A stretch of DNA of 64,000 nucleotides from NCBI RefSeq assembly GCF_030159095.1, contig NZ_BRXS01000004.1, positions 615,673 through 679,672 on the forward strand. Direction: 5' to 3'. Made by a program: the position numbers and the translations under genes. The notes under the pieces are model-generated. The model did no database searches, was not told the origin of the DNA, and saw only the letters and a program-made list of their open reading frames with translations. Shown piece by piece: positions 47,630 to 56,889 of this stretch. The stretch is from Roseisolibacter agri (GTDB taxonomy: Bacteria > Gemmatimonadota > Gemmatimonadetes > Gemmatimonadales > Gemmatimonadaceae). Numbering within the stretch: the stretch's first letter is position 1; each line of letters opens with the position of its first letter.

Positions 47630-48654
47630 GCGAGACGCCGTTGACGTACGGCGCGGCGGGCGTCGACCTCGAGGCCGCGGAGGCGTCGAAGAACCGCCTC
47701 AAGGCGCTCGTCGAGAGCACGATGACCGCGGGCACGCGCGGCCGGTTCGGCGGCTTCGGCGGCATGTTCCGCATGCCGGCCGGTGCGCGCGCGCCGCTGC
47801 TCGTCTCGAGCGCCGACGGCGTGGGGACCAAGGTCAAGGTCGCGGTCGAGGCGGGGAGGCTCGACACCGTGGGCCACGACCTCGTGAACCACTGCGTCAA
47901 CGACATTCTCGTGCAGGGCGCGACGCCGCTCTTCTTCCTCGACTACGTCGCGTTCGGCAAGCTGGAGCCGGCGAACGTCGAGGCCGTGGTCGCGGGTGTC
48001 GCGACGGGCTGCCGCGAGAACGGCTGCGCGCTCGTCGGCGGCGAGACCGCCGAGATGCCCGGCGTCTACACGCCGCCCGACTTCGACCTCGCGGGCTTCA
48101 TCGTCGGCTGGGTCGAGGAGGACGCCGTGCTCGGCTCCGAGCGCGTGCGCGAGGGCGATGTGCTCATCGGCTTCGCGAGCTCGGGGCTGCACACCAACGG
48201 TTACTCGCTCGCGCGGCGGATCGTCTCCGAGCGTCTGCGTCTCGGCGCGCACGACCGCTTCCCGGAGAGCGACGGCACGGTGGCCGACGCCTTGCTCTCC
48301 GTGCACCGGTCGTATCTGCCGGCGCTCAAGCCGGTGCTCGATCGCGTGCACGCGATGGCGCACATCACCGGCGGCGGGCTGCCCGGCAATCTCAATCGCG
48401 CGCTGCCCGAGCATCTCGACGCGGTGGTCGACACCTCGTCGTGGGAGGTGCCGTCGCTCTTCCGCGTGCTCGGTGATGCAGGACACGTCCCACGGGACGA
48501 GCTGTTCCGAACGTTCAACATGGGCGTCGGGCTGGTGGCGCTCGTGGCGCCGGAACATGCCGACGCCGTGCTCGCCGCCGCGTCGGCGGCCTCGGTGCCC
48601 GCGTGGCGCCTGGGACACGTGACGTCGGGCGGCGGGCACGTCATCCTGACGTAG
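47626..48654 (+). CDS. purM: phosphoribosylformylglycinamidine cyclo-ligase
   Basis: PurM (AIR synthase) closes the imidazole ring in step five of purine synthesis, using ATP. The 342-residue protein shows LTYGAAGVDLEAAEASKNRLK, VSSADGVGTKVKVAVE, HCVNDILVQGATPLFFLDYVA, LVGGETAEMPGVY and HITGGGLPGNLNR, all AIR-synthase motifs. The ATG at 47626 overlaps the preceding kinase stop. An exported protein gene follows after 16 bases. Confidence 0.96.
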   Translation: MSETPLTYGAAGVDLEAAEASKNRLKALVESTMTAGTRGRFGGFGGMFRMPAGARAPLLVSSADGVGTKVKVAVEAGRLDTVGHDLVNHCVNDILVQGATPLFFLDYVAFGKLEPANVEAVVAGVATGCRENGCALVGGETAEMPGVYTPPDFDLAGFIVGWVEEDAVLGSERVREGDVLIGFASSGLHTNGYSLARRIVSERLRLGAHDRFPESDGTVADALLSVHRSYLPALKPVLDRVHAMAHITGGGLPGNLNRALPEHLDAVVDTSSWEVPSLFRVLGDAGHVPRDELFRTFNMGVGLVALVAPEHADAVLAAASAASVPAWRLGHVTSGGGHVILT

Positions 48655-48670
48655 CCGAGGAGAGTCCGTC

Positions 48671-49723
48671 GTGTCGTCTCGCCGCACCCGCACCCGCCGT
48701 TCCCGCATCGCCGTCCTCGCCGCCGCGAGCGCCGCGCTCACGTTCACCGCGCCCTCCGCGCACGCGCAGGCGAACAGCTGCCCCGGCGGCTCGTCGACCT
48801 CGCCCGACCAGATCCGCCAGGACGCCTGCCAGAAGGCGATCGACCTGTTCGCGTTCATGGCGCCGCAGCTCGGCGCGTCCATCACGGGCGGCAACACGAT
48901 CCTCGGCAGCGGCGGCGCGCTCGGTGGGCTCGGGCACTTCAGCATCGGGCTGCGCGCGAACGTCATCAGCGGGCAGCTCCCGCAGACGGAGAACGTCACG
49001 CTCAGCCTGCAGGGACGGACGGCGAGCGACTTCAATCCGAAGAAGCAGGTCCTCGGACTGCCGAGCGCGGAGGCCGCGATCGGGATCTTCAAGGGGATCC
49101 CGGTCGGGCTGACGAACGTCGGCGGCATCGACGTGCTGCTGAGCGCCTTCTACGTCCCCGACGTCGACGAGGACGGCGTCTCGCTCTCGACGACGGACGG
49201 TTCGGTGAAGCTCGGCTACGGCGCGCGCCTCGGCATCCTGCAGGAGACGGCGATCGTGCCGGGCGTCGCGGTGTCGATCCTGAAGCGCGACCTGCCGACG
49301 TCGAACCTCACCGCGCGCGTCGGCAGCGCCGACTCGGTGCGCGTCGAGGACTTCAAGGCGAGCACCACGTCGTGGCGCCTGGTCGCGAGCAAGCGCTTCA
49401 TGCTGCTCGGCTTCTCGGCGGGCGCGGGGCAGGACAAGTACGACGCGTCGGCGCGCGCGTCGGCGTACATCGCGCCGCGGCCCGTGGGCGGCGGCATCCC
49501 GCTCGCGGTCGGCTTCGACGGCGACGTCGCCTCGGCGAAGCAGGAGCTGACGCGCACCAACGTGTTCGGCGGGCTGTCGCTGAACTTCCCGTTCGTGCGC
49601 CTCGCCGGCGAGATCGGCCGCGCGTCCGGCGGCAGCGTGCCCGCGACCTTCAACACGTTCGGCGACCGCAAGCCGGACGACGCGTACACCTACGGCTCCG
49701 TGGGCGTGCGCGTGCAGTTCTGA
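48671..49723 (+). CDS. predicted exported beta-barrel protein of unknown function
   Basis: The 350-residue protein starts at GTG 48671 with a basic N-terminus and signal peptide (RIAVLAAASAALTFTAPSAHAQ). The mature part alternates polar and apolar residues. It includes GHFSIGLRANVISG and VLGLPSAEAAIGIFKGIPVGL and ends YGSVGVRVQF, with the terminal Phe typical of outer-membrane barrels. I do not recognise a family. It sits between purM and ribD. Confidence 0.72.
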   Translation: MSSRRTRTRRSRIAVLAAASAALTFTAPSAHAQANSCPGGSSTSPDQIRQDACQKAIDLFAFMAPQLGASITGGNTILGSGGALGGLGHFSIGLRANVISGQLPQTENVTLSLQGRTASDFNPKKQVLGLPSAEAAIGIFKGIPVGLTNVGGIDVLLSAFYVPDVDEDGVSLSTTDGSVKLGYGARLGILQETAIVPGVAVSILKRDLPTSNLTARVGSADSVRVEDFKASTTSWRLVASKRFMLLGFSAGAGQDKYDASARASAYIAPRPVGGGIPLAVGFDGDVASAKQELTRTNVFGGLSLNFPFVRLAGEIGRASGGSVPATFNTFGDRKPDDAYTYGSVGVRVQF

Positions 49724-49753
49724 TGGCGGCGGCGCCGCGCCGGTGACGGCCTG

Positions 49754-50905
49754 GTGACGACGGCCCTCCCGACGGAGACGTCGTCCGCCGACGCGCGCTT
49801 CATGCGCCGCGCGCTGCAGCTCGCGCGGCGCGGCCGGGGATGGACGGCGCCGAACCCGATGGTCGGCGCCGTCGTCGTTCGCGATGGCGTCGTCGTGGGC
49901 GAAGGCTGGCACGAGCGCTACGGCGGCCCGCACGCCGAGGTGCACGCGCTGCGCGCCGCGGGCGCGGCGGCGCAGGGCGCGACCGTCTACGTCACGCTCG
50001 AGCCCTGCAACCACCACGGCAAGACGCCGCCGTGCACCGACGCGCTGCTGGCCGCGGGCGTGGCGCGCGTGGTGATCGCCGTCGCCGACCCGATGCCGCT
50101 CGCCGCGGGCGGCGCCGATCGCCTGCGCGCCGCGGGCGTGCGGGTGGACGTCGGCGTGCTGGCGTCCGAGGCGCGCGAGCTCAACGCGTCGTTCCTGCAC
50201 GCCGCGATCGGCGCCGAGCGGCCCTGGGTGACGCTCAAGCTCGCGCTGTCGCTGGACGGCGCGCTGGCCGACCACACGCGCGGACCCGGCTGGCTCACGG
50301 GGCCCACCGCGCGCCGCGCCGTCCACCGCATGCGCGCGGACCGCGACGCGGTCGCCGTCGGGATCGGCACCGCGCTCGCCGACGACCCCGGCCTCACCGT
50401 GCGCCACGCGACGCCGCCGCGCGTGCCGCCGCTGCGCGTCGTCTTCGACCGGACGCTGCGGCTGCCGCTGGACGGCCAGCTCGTGCGCACCGCCCGCGAG
50501 GTGCCCGTGGCGGTCGTCTGCGGCCCGACGGCCGATCCCGCGCGCGCCGCCGCGCTCGCGGCGGCCGGGGTGACGGTGCTCCCCGCGCGCGACGCCCGCG
50601 ACGGGCTCCGGCTGCTGCGCCGCGATCACGACGTCCGCGACCTGATGGTCGAGGGTGGGGCCGGGCTCGCCGGCGCGCTCTGGAGGCAGGGGCTGGTGGA
50701 CCGGCTGGTTATCTTCCAGGCGCCGGTCGTGCTGGGCGACGACACCGTTCGACCGTTCGCCGGCGTGACGGGCCTGCGCGCGGCGACCGCGCCGCGCCTG
50801 CCCGTGGTCGCCCGCCGCGCCGTCGGCGACGACCTGATGACCGTGTACGCCGTCCACCCCGCGCCGGGCGCGGGTCCGGAGAGCCGGACGGGGCACGCCA
50901 CCTAG
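49754..50905 (+). CDS. ribD: bifunctional pyrimidine deaminase/reductase RibD
   Basis: RibD carries out two steps of riboflavin synthesis: deamination of the GTP-derived pyrimidine and NADPH reduction of the ribosyl side chain. The 383-residue protein starts at GTG 49754. The N-terminal deaminase has APNPMVGAVVV, H60-A-E62 and C85/C94 (EPCNHHGKTPPC) as zinc and catalytic residues. The C-terminal reductase has WVTLKLALSLDGALAD and the LMVEGGAGLAGAL motif. It opens the ribD-ribE-ribBA-ribH run. Confidence 0.95.
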   Translation: MTTALPTETSSADARFMRRALQLARRGRGWTAPNPMVGAVVVRDGVVVGEGWHERYGGPHAEVHALRAAGAAAQGATVYVTLEPCNHHGKTPPCTDALLAAGVARVVIAVADPMPLAAGGADRLRAAGVRVDVGVLASEARELNASFLHAAIGAERPWVTLKLALSLDGALADHTRGPGWLTGPTARRAVHRMRADRDAVAVGIGTALADDPGLTVRHATPPRVPPLRVVFDRTLRLPLDGQLVRTAREVPVAVVCGPTADPARAAALAAAGVTVLPARDARDGLRLLRRDHDVRDLMVEGGAGLAGALWRQGLVDRLVIFQAPVVLGDDTVRPFAGVTGLRAATAPRLPVVARRAVGDDLMTVYAVHPAPGAGPESRTGHAT

Positions 50906-50921
50906 AAGCCGCCGAGGGCGC

Positions 50922-51542
50922 GTGTTCACCGGACTGGTCGACGACGTCGGACTGATCGAGCGGGTGGAGGAGACGGAGGCGGGGCGCGAGTTCCGCATCC
51001 GCAGCCGCTACACGGGGCTCGTGGAGGGAGAGAGCATCGCCTGCGACGGCGTCTGCCTCACGGTGCGCGGGTTCGGCGCGACGGAGGACGGCAGCTGGTT
51101 CACCGTCGCCGCCGTCGTCCCCACGCTCGGCCGCACGGCGCTGGGGCGCTGGACCGAGGGGCGCCGCGTCAACCTCGAGCGCGCCATGCGTGCGGGCGAC
51201 CGCCTCGGCGGCCACCTGGTCCAGGGGCACGTCGACGGCGTCGGCATCGTTCGCGCGGTGGAGCGGCAGGGCGACGCGTGGCTCATCGACGTCGACGTGC
51301 CGGCCGAGATCGACCCGCTGCTGGTGCCGCACGGCTCCATCACGATCGACGGCGTCAGCCTGACCGTGAACGCGCTGCCCGCGCCGGGCGTGCTGCAGCT
51401 CTCCATCATCGAGTACACGCACCGCCACACCACGCTGGGGCTGCGGCAGCCGGGCGATCCGGTGCACGTCGAGGCCGACATGATCGGCAAGCACGTGCAG
51501 CGGCTGCTCGCGCCGTACCTCGCGTCTCTTTCCAGGGTTTGA
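50922..51542 (+). CDS. ribE: riboflavin synthase alpha subunit
   Basis: This enzyme dismutates two lumazines into riboflavin and the ribityl-diaminouracil. The 206-residue protein starts at GTG 50922 with the invariant MFTGLVDDVG. Two tandem barrel domains are visible, the first with GESIACDGVCLTV and the second with GGHLVQGHVDGVG, then SITIDGVSLTVN. It lies 16 bases after ribD and 11 bases before ribBA. Confidence 0.95.
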   Translation: MFTGLVDDVGLIERVEETEAGREFRIRSRYTGLVEGESIACDGVCLTVRGFGATEDGSWFTVAAVVPTLGRTALGRWTEGRRVNLERAMRAGDRLGGHLVQGHVDGVGIVRAVERQGDAWLIDVDVPAEIDPLLVPHGSITIDGVSLTVNALPAPGVLQLSIIEYTHRHTTLGLRQPGDPVHVEADMIGKHVQRLLAPYLASLSRV

Positions 51543-51553
51543 GGTCCAGCATC

Positions 51554-52756
51554 ATGCCATTCGGCACCATCGAGCAGGCCATCGACGACATCCGCGCCGG
51601 GAAGTTCGTCGTGGTGGCCGACGACGAGGATCGCGAGAACGAGGGGGACCTCATCTGCGCGGCGGAGCACGTCACGCCGGAGATGGTCAACTTCCTCCTC
51701 GGCGCGAAGGGCATGATCTGCCTCGCGCTCACGACGGAGCGCTGCGCGCAGCTCGACCTGCCGCTGATGAGCGAGAACAACACCGAGGCGATGCGCACCG
51801 CGTTCACGGTGAGCATCGACGCGGCGCCGCGCTTCGGCGTGACGACCGGCATCAGCGCCGCCGATCGCGCGGCGACGATCCGCGTCGCGGTCGACCCGGA
51901 CAGCGGGCCGCGCGACCTCGTGCGCCCGGGCCACATCCACCCGCTCCGCGCGCGCGACGGCGGCGTGCTGACGCGCGTCGGACACACGGAGGCCGCGGTC
52001 GATCTCGCGCGGCTCGCGGGCTGCGCGCCGGCCGGCGTGATCTGCGAGATCCTCAACGAGGACGGCACCACCGCGCGCCGCCCGCAGCTGGAAGCGTTCG
52101 CGGAGAAGCACGGGCTGACGTTCGTGACCGTCGCGCAGCTCGTCGCGCACCGGCTCAAGACGGAGCGCTTGGTGCATCGCGTCGCCGAGGCGCGGCTGCC
52201 CACCGATCAGGGCGAGTGGCGCATCATCGGCTACCGCAACCAGGTGGACGAGCACGAGCACGTGGCGCTCGTGCACGGCGACCTGGGCGACGGCGAGGGC
52301 GTGCTGGTGCGCATGCACTCGAAGTGCCTCACGGGCGACGTCTTCCACTCGCAGCGCTGCGACTGCGGCTGGCAGCTGCACCGCGCGATGGAGCTGATCA
52401 CCGAGGCGGGGCGCGGCGTGATCGTCTACCTCGACCAGGAAGGGCGGGGCATCGGCCTGCTGAACAAGATCAAGGCGTACGAGCTGCAGGACCGCGGCGC
52501 CGACACGGTCGAGGCCAACGAGCGCCTCGGCTTCAAGCCGGACCTGCGCAACTACGGCATCGGCTCGCAGATCCTGCTCGACCTGGGGCTCAAGTCCATC
52601 CGCGTGATGACGAACAACCCGCGGAAGCTGGTGGGCGTCGAGGGCTACGGGCTGGAGCTGCAGGAGAGCGTGCGCCTGCAGGCGCCGACGAACGAGGAGA
52701 ACGCCAGCTATCTCGCGACCAAGCGCGCCAAGCTTGGACACCTGCTGGCGTCGTGA
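51554..52756 (+). CDS. ribBA: bifunctional DHBP synthase/GTP cyclohydrolase II
   Basis: The ATG at 51554 (MPFGTIEQAIDDIRAGKFVVV) gives 400 residues. The N-terminal 3,4-dihydroxy-2-butanone-4-phosphate synthase domain has DDEDRENEGDLICAAE and RPGHIHPL. The C-terminal GTP cyclohydrolase II domain has the zinc cysteines in HSKCLTGDVFHSQRCDCG, followed by YLDQEGRGIGLLNKIKAY. The fusion supplies both starting branches of riboflavin synthesis. Confidence 0.96.
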   Translation: MPFGTIEQAIDDIRAGKFVVVADDEDRENEGDLICAAEHVTPEMVNFLLGAKGMICLALTTERCAQLDLPLMSENNTEAMRTAFTVSIDAAPRFGVTTGISAADRAATIRVAVDPDSGPRDLVRPGHIHPLRARDGGVLTRVGHTEAAVDLARLAGCAPAGVICEILNEDGTTARRPQLEAFAEKHGLTFVTVAQLVAHRLKTERLVHRVAEARLPTDQGEWRIIGYRNQVDEHEHVALVHGDLGDGEGVLVRMHSKCLTGDVFHSQRCDCGWQLHRAMELITEAGRGVIVYLDQEGRGIGLLNKIKAYELQDRGADTVEANERLGFKPDLRNYGIGSQILLDLGLKSIRVMTNNPRKLVGVEGYGLELQESVRLQAPTNEENASYLATKRAKLGHLLAS

Positions 52757-52806
52757 ACCGCCGCGCCCTGCCGGTTATACTTCCGGCCGACCCTGATCCT
52801 GGATCC

Positions 52807-53322
52807 ATGCCCGAGTTCGTCGGCACCCCCAGCGGCGAAGGCCGCCGCTTCGCGGTGGTCGCCAGCCGCTTCAACGAGACCATCACGCAGAAGCTCGCCG
52901 AAGGCGCGGTGGACGCGTTCACGCGCCACGGCGCCGCCTTCGACGACGTCGACGTGATCTGGGTGCCCGGCGCGTGGGAGCTGCCGGCCGCGGTGCGCCA
53001 CGTGCTCGCGAGCGGCCGCTACGACGCCGCCGTCGCGATCGGCGCGGTGGTCCGCGGCGAGACGCCGCACTTCGACATCGTCGCCGGAGAGGCAGCGCGC
53101 GGCGTGGCCGACGCGGGCGCGGAGTACGACGTCCCGGTCACGCTCGGCCTGCTCACGACGGACGACATGGCGCAGGCCGAGGCGCGCGCGGGTGGCGCGC
53201 ACGGCAACAAGGGATGGGACGCGGCGATGGCGGCGATGGAGATGGCCGACCTGTTCGCGATGCTCGACTCCGCGGCCGAGGCCGAGGGCGAGCTGGCCGG
53301 CGGCGACGAGGACGCGGGCTGA
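52807..53322 (+). CDS. ribH: 6,7-dimethyl-8-ribityllumazine synthase
   Basis: RibH condenses the pyrimidine and butanone branches to lumazine and usually forms a 60-subunit shell. The ATG at 52807 gives 171 residues. SRFNETITQKLAEGA, WVPGAWELP, AIGAVVRGETPHFD (catalytic H88) and GAHGNKGWDAAMAAMEM are all lumazine-synthase motifs. An acidic tail follows. A TATACT box 25 bases upstream (52776-52781), with weak -35 GTGAAC, may give extra transcription. It overlaps nusB by one base. Confidence 0.95.
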   Translation: MPEFVGTPSGEGRRFAVVASRFNETITQKLAEGAVDAFTRHGAAFDDVDVIWVPGAWELPAAVRHVLASGRYDAAVAIGAVVRGETPHFDIVAGEAARGVADAGAEYDVPVTLGLLTTDDMAQAEARAGGAHGNKGWDAAMAAMEMADLFAMLDSAAEAEGELAGGDEDAG

Positions 53323-53735
53323 TGGCCCGCATCGAGAGCCGCGCGCGCGGCCGCGCGCTGCAGGCGCTGTACGCCTGGGACGTGCGCGGCCAGGAAGGGC
53401 TGGAGCGCGTGGCGACGACGGTGTGGGACGACCTCGCGATCGGGCCCGAGGAGCGCAAGTTCGCGTCGCAGATCGTCGGTGTCGTGATGCGGCAGGGCGC
53501 GGACATCGACGCCGCGCTGACCGAGGTCACCGCCAACTGGCGGCTGGAGCGCTTGGGCGCGATCGAGCGGTGCGTGCTGCGCCTGGCGGCCGCGGAGCTC
53601 ATTCGCGGCGAGACGCCGCCGAAGGTCGTGATCCAGGAGGCCGTGCGCCTCGCGGAGCGCTACGGCAGCGCGCAGAGCGCGCGCTTCGTGAACGGCGTGG
53701 TGGACGCGCTGGCGCGTCGCATGGGACGGCTTTGA
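53322..53735 (+). CDS. nusB: transcription antitermination factor NusB
   Basis: NusB binds boxA RNA with NusE and supports antitermination in rRNA operons. The 137-residue all-helical protein begins MARIESRARGRALQALYAWD and ends with PKVVIQEAVRLAERYGSAQSARFVNGVVDALARRM, the family's C-terminal signature. The ribH-nusB order is common in bacteria. Its stop overlaps the next gene's TTG as TTGA. Confidence 0.93.
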   Translation: MARIESRARGRALQALYAWDVRGQEGLERVATTVWDDLAIGPEERKFASQIVGVVMRQGADIDAALTEVTANWRLERLGAIERCVLRLAAAELIRGETPPKVVIQEAVRLAERYGSAQSARFVNGVVDALARRMGRL

Positions 53736-54832
53736 GGATCCTGCTCGTCAACTGGCAGGACCGCGAGAACCCGCAGGCGGGCGGCGCCGAGATCCACCTG
53801 CACGAGGTGTACGGCCGCGTCGCGGCCCTCGGTCACGAGGTGTCGCTGGTGTGCGGCGGCTGGCCGGGCTGCCCGGCGCGCGCACGTCTCGACGGCATCG
53901 ACGTGTACCGCGTGGGCACGCGGCAGACCTTCCCGTTCCTGGCCCGGCGCTTCGCGCGCCGCGTGGTGCGCCCGGAGCGCTTCGACGTGCTGGTCGAGGA
54001 CATCAACAAGGTCCCCGTGTACGCGGGCACGTGGGGCGCGCCGCGGACGGTGGGGCTGGTGCCGCACCTGTTCGGCGACACGGTGTTCCAGGAGGCGCCG
54101 CTGCCGCTGGCCGCCGCCGTCTGGCTGGCCGAGCGGCCACTCCCGTGGGCGTACCGCGGCATGCCCTTCCAGGCCATCAGCGAGAGCACCGCGGAGGACC
54201 TGGCCGCGCGCGGCATCCCGCGCGAGCTGGTCCGCGTGATCTACTGCGGGATCGACGCGCGGGCGTTCACGCCCGACGCCTCGCGCCGGTCGCCGACGCC
54301 GCTCTTCGCGTATCTGGGCCGGCTGCGGCGCTACAAGGGCGTGGACCTGGTGATCCGGGCGTTCGCGCGGGTGCAGGACCCCGCGGCGCGGCTCGTCATC
54401 GCCGGCAGCGGGGACTACCGGCCCGAGCTCGAGCGGCTCGTGGACTCGCTTGCGCTCTCCGGGCGCGTCGAGTTTCTTGGGTTCATCGGCGAGGCCGAGA
54501 AGCTGGACCTGTTGCGCCGTGCCTGGGCGCTCGCGTTCGCGTCGCCGAAGGAGGGGTGGGGGATCACGAACCTCGAAGCCGCCGCGTGCGCCACGCCGGT
54601 CGTCGCCTCCAATTCGCCAGGGCTCCGCGAGAGCGTCCGCGACGGCGAGACCGGCTTCCTCGTCCCCCACGGGGACGTCGCCGCGATGGCCGCCCGCTTC
54701 GAGGAGCTGGCCGCCTCCCCCTCGCTGGTCGCGACGCTCGGCGCGCAGGGCCGACGGTTCGCCGAGACGTTCACGTGGGAGCGCGCCGCGCAGGAGACGG
54801 CCGCGCATCTCGCCGAGGTGGTCGACGCATGA
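53732..54832 (+). CDS. GT4-family glycosyltransferase
   Basis: This is a retaining GT-B sugar transferase of 366 residues. The likely start is the TTG at 53732, which overlaps the nusB stop and gives LRILLVNWQDRENPQAGGAEIHL, a typical N-terminal first strand with the GGAE loop. The C-terminal domain has YLGRLRRYKGVDLVIRAF, VIAGSGDY and the E-x7-E donor site SPKEGWGITNLEAAACATPVV. The acceptor is unknown. A cell-envelope polysaccharide is likely. Confidence 0.87.
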   Translation: MRILLVNWQDRENPQAGGAEIHLHEVYGRVAALGHEVSLVCGGWPGCPARARLDGIDVYRVGTRQTFPFLARRFARRVVRPERFDVLVEDINKVPVYAGTWGAPRTVGLVPHLFGDTVFQEAPLPLAAAVWLAERPLPWAYRGMPFQAISESTAEDLAARGIPRELVRVIYCGIDARAFTPDASRRSPTPLFAYLGRLRRYKGVDLVIRAFARVQDPAARLVIAGSGDYRPELERLVDSLALSGRVEFLGFIGEAEKLDLLRRAWALAFASPKEGWGITNLEAAACATPVVASNSPGLRESVRDGETGFLVPHGDVAAMAARFEELAASPSLVATLGAQGRRFAETFTWERAAQETAAHLAEVVDA

Positions 54833-55323
54833 GCGCGCCCGCTGGCGTGTCGCAGCGGGGCGCGGAGGAGGGTAGCCCATTGCACATCGTCTTCCAGATC
54901 CATCACGCGGACGCGAGCGAGACCCTGCAGCAGAAGGCGGCGCGGGCCATCGAGAAGCTCGCGACGAGGCTGCGCGGCGCGGTGGACGCGACGGTGCGCA
55001 TCGCCGGCGACGGCGCGATGCAGCGGGTGGACATCACGCTGCGCCGGCCCCGCCGCAAGGCGCTGGTGGCGGCGGGCTCCGACCGCCAGGTGGATGGGGC
55101 GCTCGCGCAGGCGCTGGCCGCGCTGGAGTCGCAGATCGCGCACGTGCGCGCGGCCGGGCTGCGCCGCGTGCGCCGGCTGATGGACGGCGGCCGGCCCGAC
55201 GCGCGGCCGGCGCGCGCCCGCCGCATCGCGGCCGGCAACGCGGCCGACGCGGCGGCGGCCGCCGCCGTGCCCATGGTCCTGCTGACGGTCGAGGGTGGGG
55301 CCGAGGGGGCGCTCGAAGCGTGA
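54829..55323 (+). CDS. hpf: ribosome hibernation promoting factor/RaiA-like protein
   Basis: This 164-residue protein begins at ATG 54829. Residues of about 18-105 (LHIVFQIHHADASETLQQKAARAIEKLATRL to ALESQIAHVRA) fit the HPF/RaiA beta-alpha-beta-beta-beta-alpha fold, though similarity is weak. An Arg/Ala-rich tail follows. The position directly before hprK, as in many hpf-hprK or hpf-ptsN clusters, supports the call. Overlaps on both sides (ATGA, GTGA) indicate translational coupling. Confidence 0.75.
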   Translation: MSAPAGVSQRGAEEGSPLHIVFQIHHADASETLQQKAARAIEKLATRLRGAVDATVRIAGDGAMQRVDITLRRPRRKALVAAGSDRQVDGALAQALAALESQIAHVRAAGLRRVRRLMDGGRPDARPARARRIAAGNAADAAAAAAVPMVLLTVEGGAEGALEA

Positions 55324-56351
55324 ACGTGAAGCTGACGGTACGCCAGCTGCTCGACCGGCTGGGCACGACGCTGCCGCTCGAGCAGATCGGCGATCCCGTC
55401 GGCCTCGAACGCCAGATCACGAGCCCCGAGGCGGCCAGCCCGGGGCTCGTCCTGTCGGGCTACTTCAACCGCTTCCCGCACGAGCGCATCCAGGTCTTCG
55501 GCGAGACGGAGGTCACGTACCTCAACTCGCGCGACGCCGCGTCGCGTCGCGCCGCGCTGGAGACGTTCTTCTCGTTCCCGATCCCCTGCGTGTTCATCAC
55601 GAAGGGGCAGGAGGCACCCGAGGGCTTCCTGGAGCTCGCGGGCCGCAGCGGCGTCGCGGTGCTGCGCACGGCGTGCAAGACGGCGGAGTTCTACCGCCTC
55701 ATCAAGCCGCTGCTCACCGAGGAGTTCGCGCCGACGGTGACGCTGCACGGATCGCTCGCGGACGTCTTCGGCGTCGGCCTGTTCTTCACCGGGCAGAGCG
55801 GCATCGGCAAGAGCGAGTGCGTGCTCGATCTCGTGGAGCGCGGGCATCGGCTCGTGGCCGACGACCTGGTGATCGTGAAGCGGCGCGGCAACGACGTGCT
55901 GATCGGCCGTGGGCACGAGCTGCAGCGGCACTTCATGGAGATCCGCGGCATCGGGCTGATCGACATCCCGGCGATCTTCGGCATCCGCGCGGTGCGTCAG
56001 CAGAAGCGCCTCGAGGTCGTCGTGCACCTCGAGGAGTGGAACCAGGAGGCGGTGGTCGATCGCACGGGGCTCGACGGCGAGACGCACACGATCCTCGACG
56101 TCGAGCTGCCGCAGATCCGCGTGCCGCTCAATCCCGGCAAGAACATCACGGTGATCGCCGAGGTGATCGCCATGAACCACCTGCTGCGCTACAGCGGCGT
56201 GAACCCGGCGGAGGCGTTCAACCAGCGCCTGATCACGCGCATGCGCGCCGCGTCGGGCGACGGCGACGGCCAGGCGCCGCGCGCACCGGCCGGCATCGCG
56301 CACGCGCACGAGGCGGACCTCCGCCGCTATCTCCAGGAAGATGACGAGTAG
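55320..56351 (+). CDS. hprK: HPr kinase/phosphorylase
   Basis: HprK phosphorylates, and dephosphorylates, the regulatory Ser of HPr. The 343-residue protein starts at GTG 55320. It has an N-terminal DRTGG-like domain and a catalytic domain with HGSLADVFGVG (H143). Walker A is GQSGIGKS (158-165), then GHRLVADDLVIVKR and the HprK signature MEIRGIGLIDIPAIFG follow. The target HPr, with its conserved Ser, is encoded at 58918. It overlaps the EIIA gene by 11 bases. Confidence 0.95.
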   Translation: MNVKLTVRQLLDRLGTTLPLEQIGDPVGLERQITSPEAASPGLVLSGYFNRFPHERIQVFGETEVTYLNSRDAASRRAALETFFSFPIPCVFITKGQEAPEGFLELAGRSGVAVLRTACKTAEFYRLIKPLLTEEFAPTVTLHGSLADVFGVGLFFTGQSGIGKSECVLDLVERGHRLVADDLVIVKRRGNDVLIGRGHELQRHFMEIRGIGLIDIPAIFGIRAVRQQKRLEVVVHLEEWNQEAVVDRTGLDGETHTILDVELPQIRVPLNPGKNITVIAEVIAMNHLLRYSGVNPAEAFNQRLITRMRAASGDGDGQAPRAPAGIAHAHEADLRRYLQEDDE

Positions 56352-56889
56352 CGCCACGGACGCCGCCTCGGACGCGCCCACGCCGGGTGCGCCCACGGCG
56401 GCCGCGCTGGCGGTCGTCGCCGGCCACGGCGACTTCGCGGCGGGGCTCATCTCCGCCGTCGCGCAGATCACCGGGCGCGGCGACCTGCTGCTGCCGGTCA
56501 CGAACCGCGGGCTCGGCCCCGCGGAGATCGACGCCGCGCTGCGCGAGGCGGTGCAGCATGCGTCGGTGCGCGTGATCTTCACCGACCTGCCGGCCGGCAG
56601 CTGCACCATCGCGTCGCGCCGGCTGCTGCGCGAGCGACCGGACCTGCGCCTCGTCACCGGCGCGAACCTGCCGGCCGTCCTCGACTTCGTGATGGCGAGC
56701 GATCCAGCGCCGTCCGACGCCGCGGTCGAAGCGCCGGCAGCCACGGAGGCGCAGGCGCAGGCGCTCGCGCGCGCGGTGGAGCGCGGGCGCGGCGCGCTCG
56801 TCGTCGTCGCGCCGCCCGCGGCACCGGCATCGCCCCCGCTGGCCACGTCCACCGCTGCACCCGGCCCGGAGGTCGGCGGTGCCCGTTGA
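56341..56889 (+). CDS. PTS mannose-family EIIA component
   Basis: EIIA-Man accepts phosphate from HPr on a histidine. In this 182-residue protein, AVVAGHGDFAAGLISAV carries the phospho-His H29, preceded by a 20-residue disordered lead. The family fold ends near residue 140, and an Ala/Pro-rich tail follows. It overlaps hprK (11 bases) and EIIB (11 bases), so all are made from one transcript. Confidence 0.85.
   Translation: MTSSATDAASDAPTPGAPTAAALAVVAGHGDFAAGLISAVAQITGRGDLLLPVTNRGLGPAEIDAALREAVQHASVRVIFTDLPAGSCTIASRRLLRERPDLRLVTGANLPAVLDFVMASDPAPSDAAVEAPAATEAQAQALARAVERGRGALVVVAPPAAPASPPLATSTAAPGPEVGGAR

Noticed and set aside
49724-49753. FMN riboswitch upstream of ribD.
   Set aside because: Only 30 bases separate the preceding gene from ribD, far too little for an FMN riboswitch, and no conserved core is seen before ribE, ribBA or ribH.
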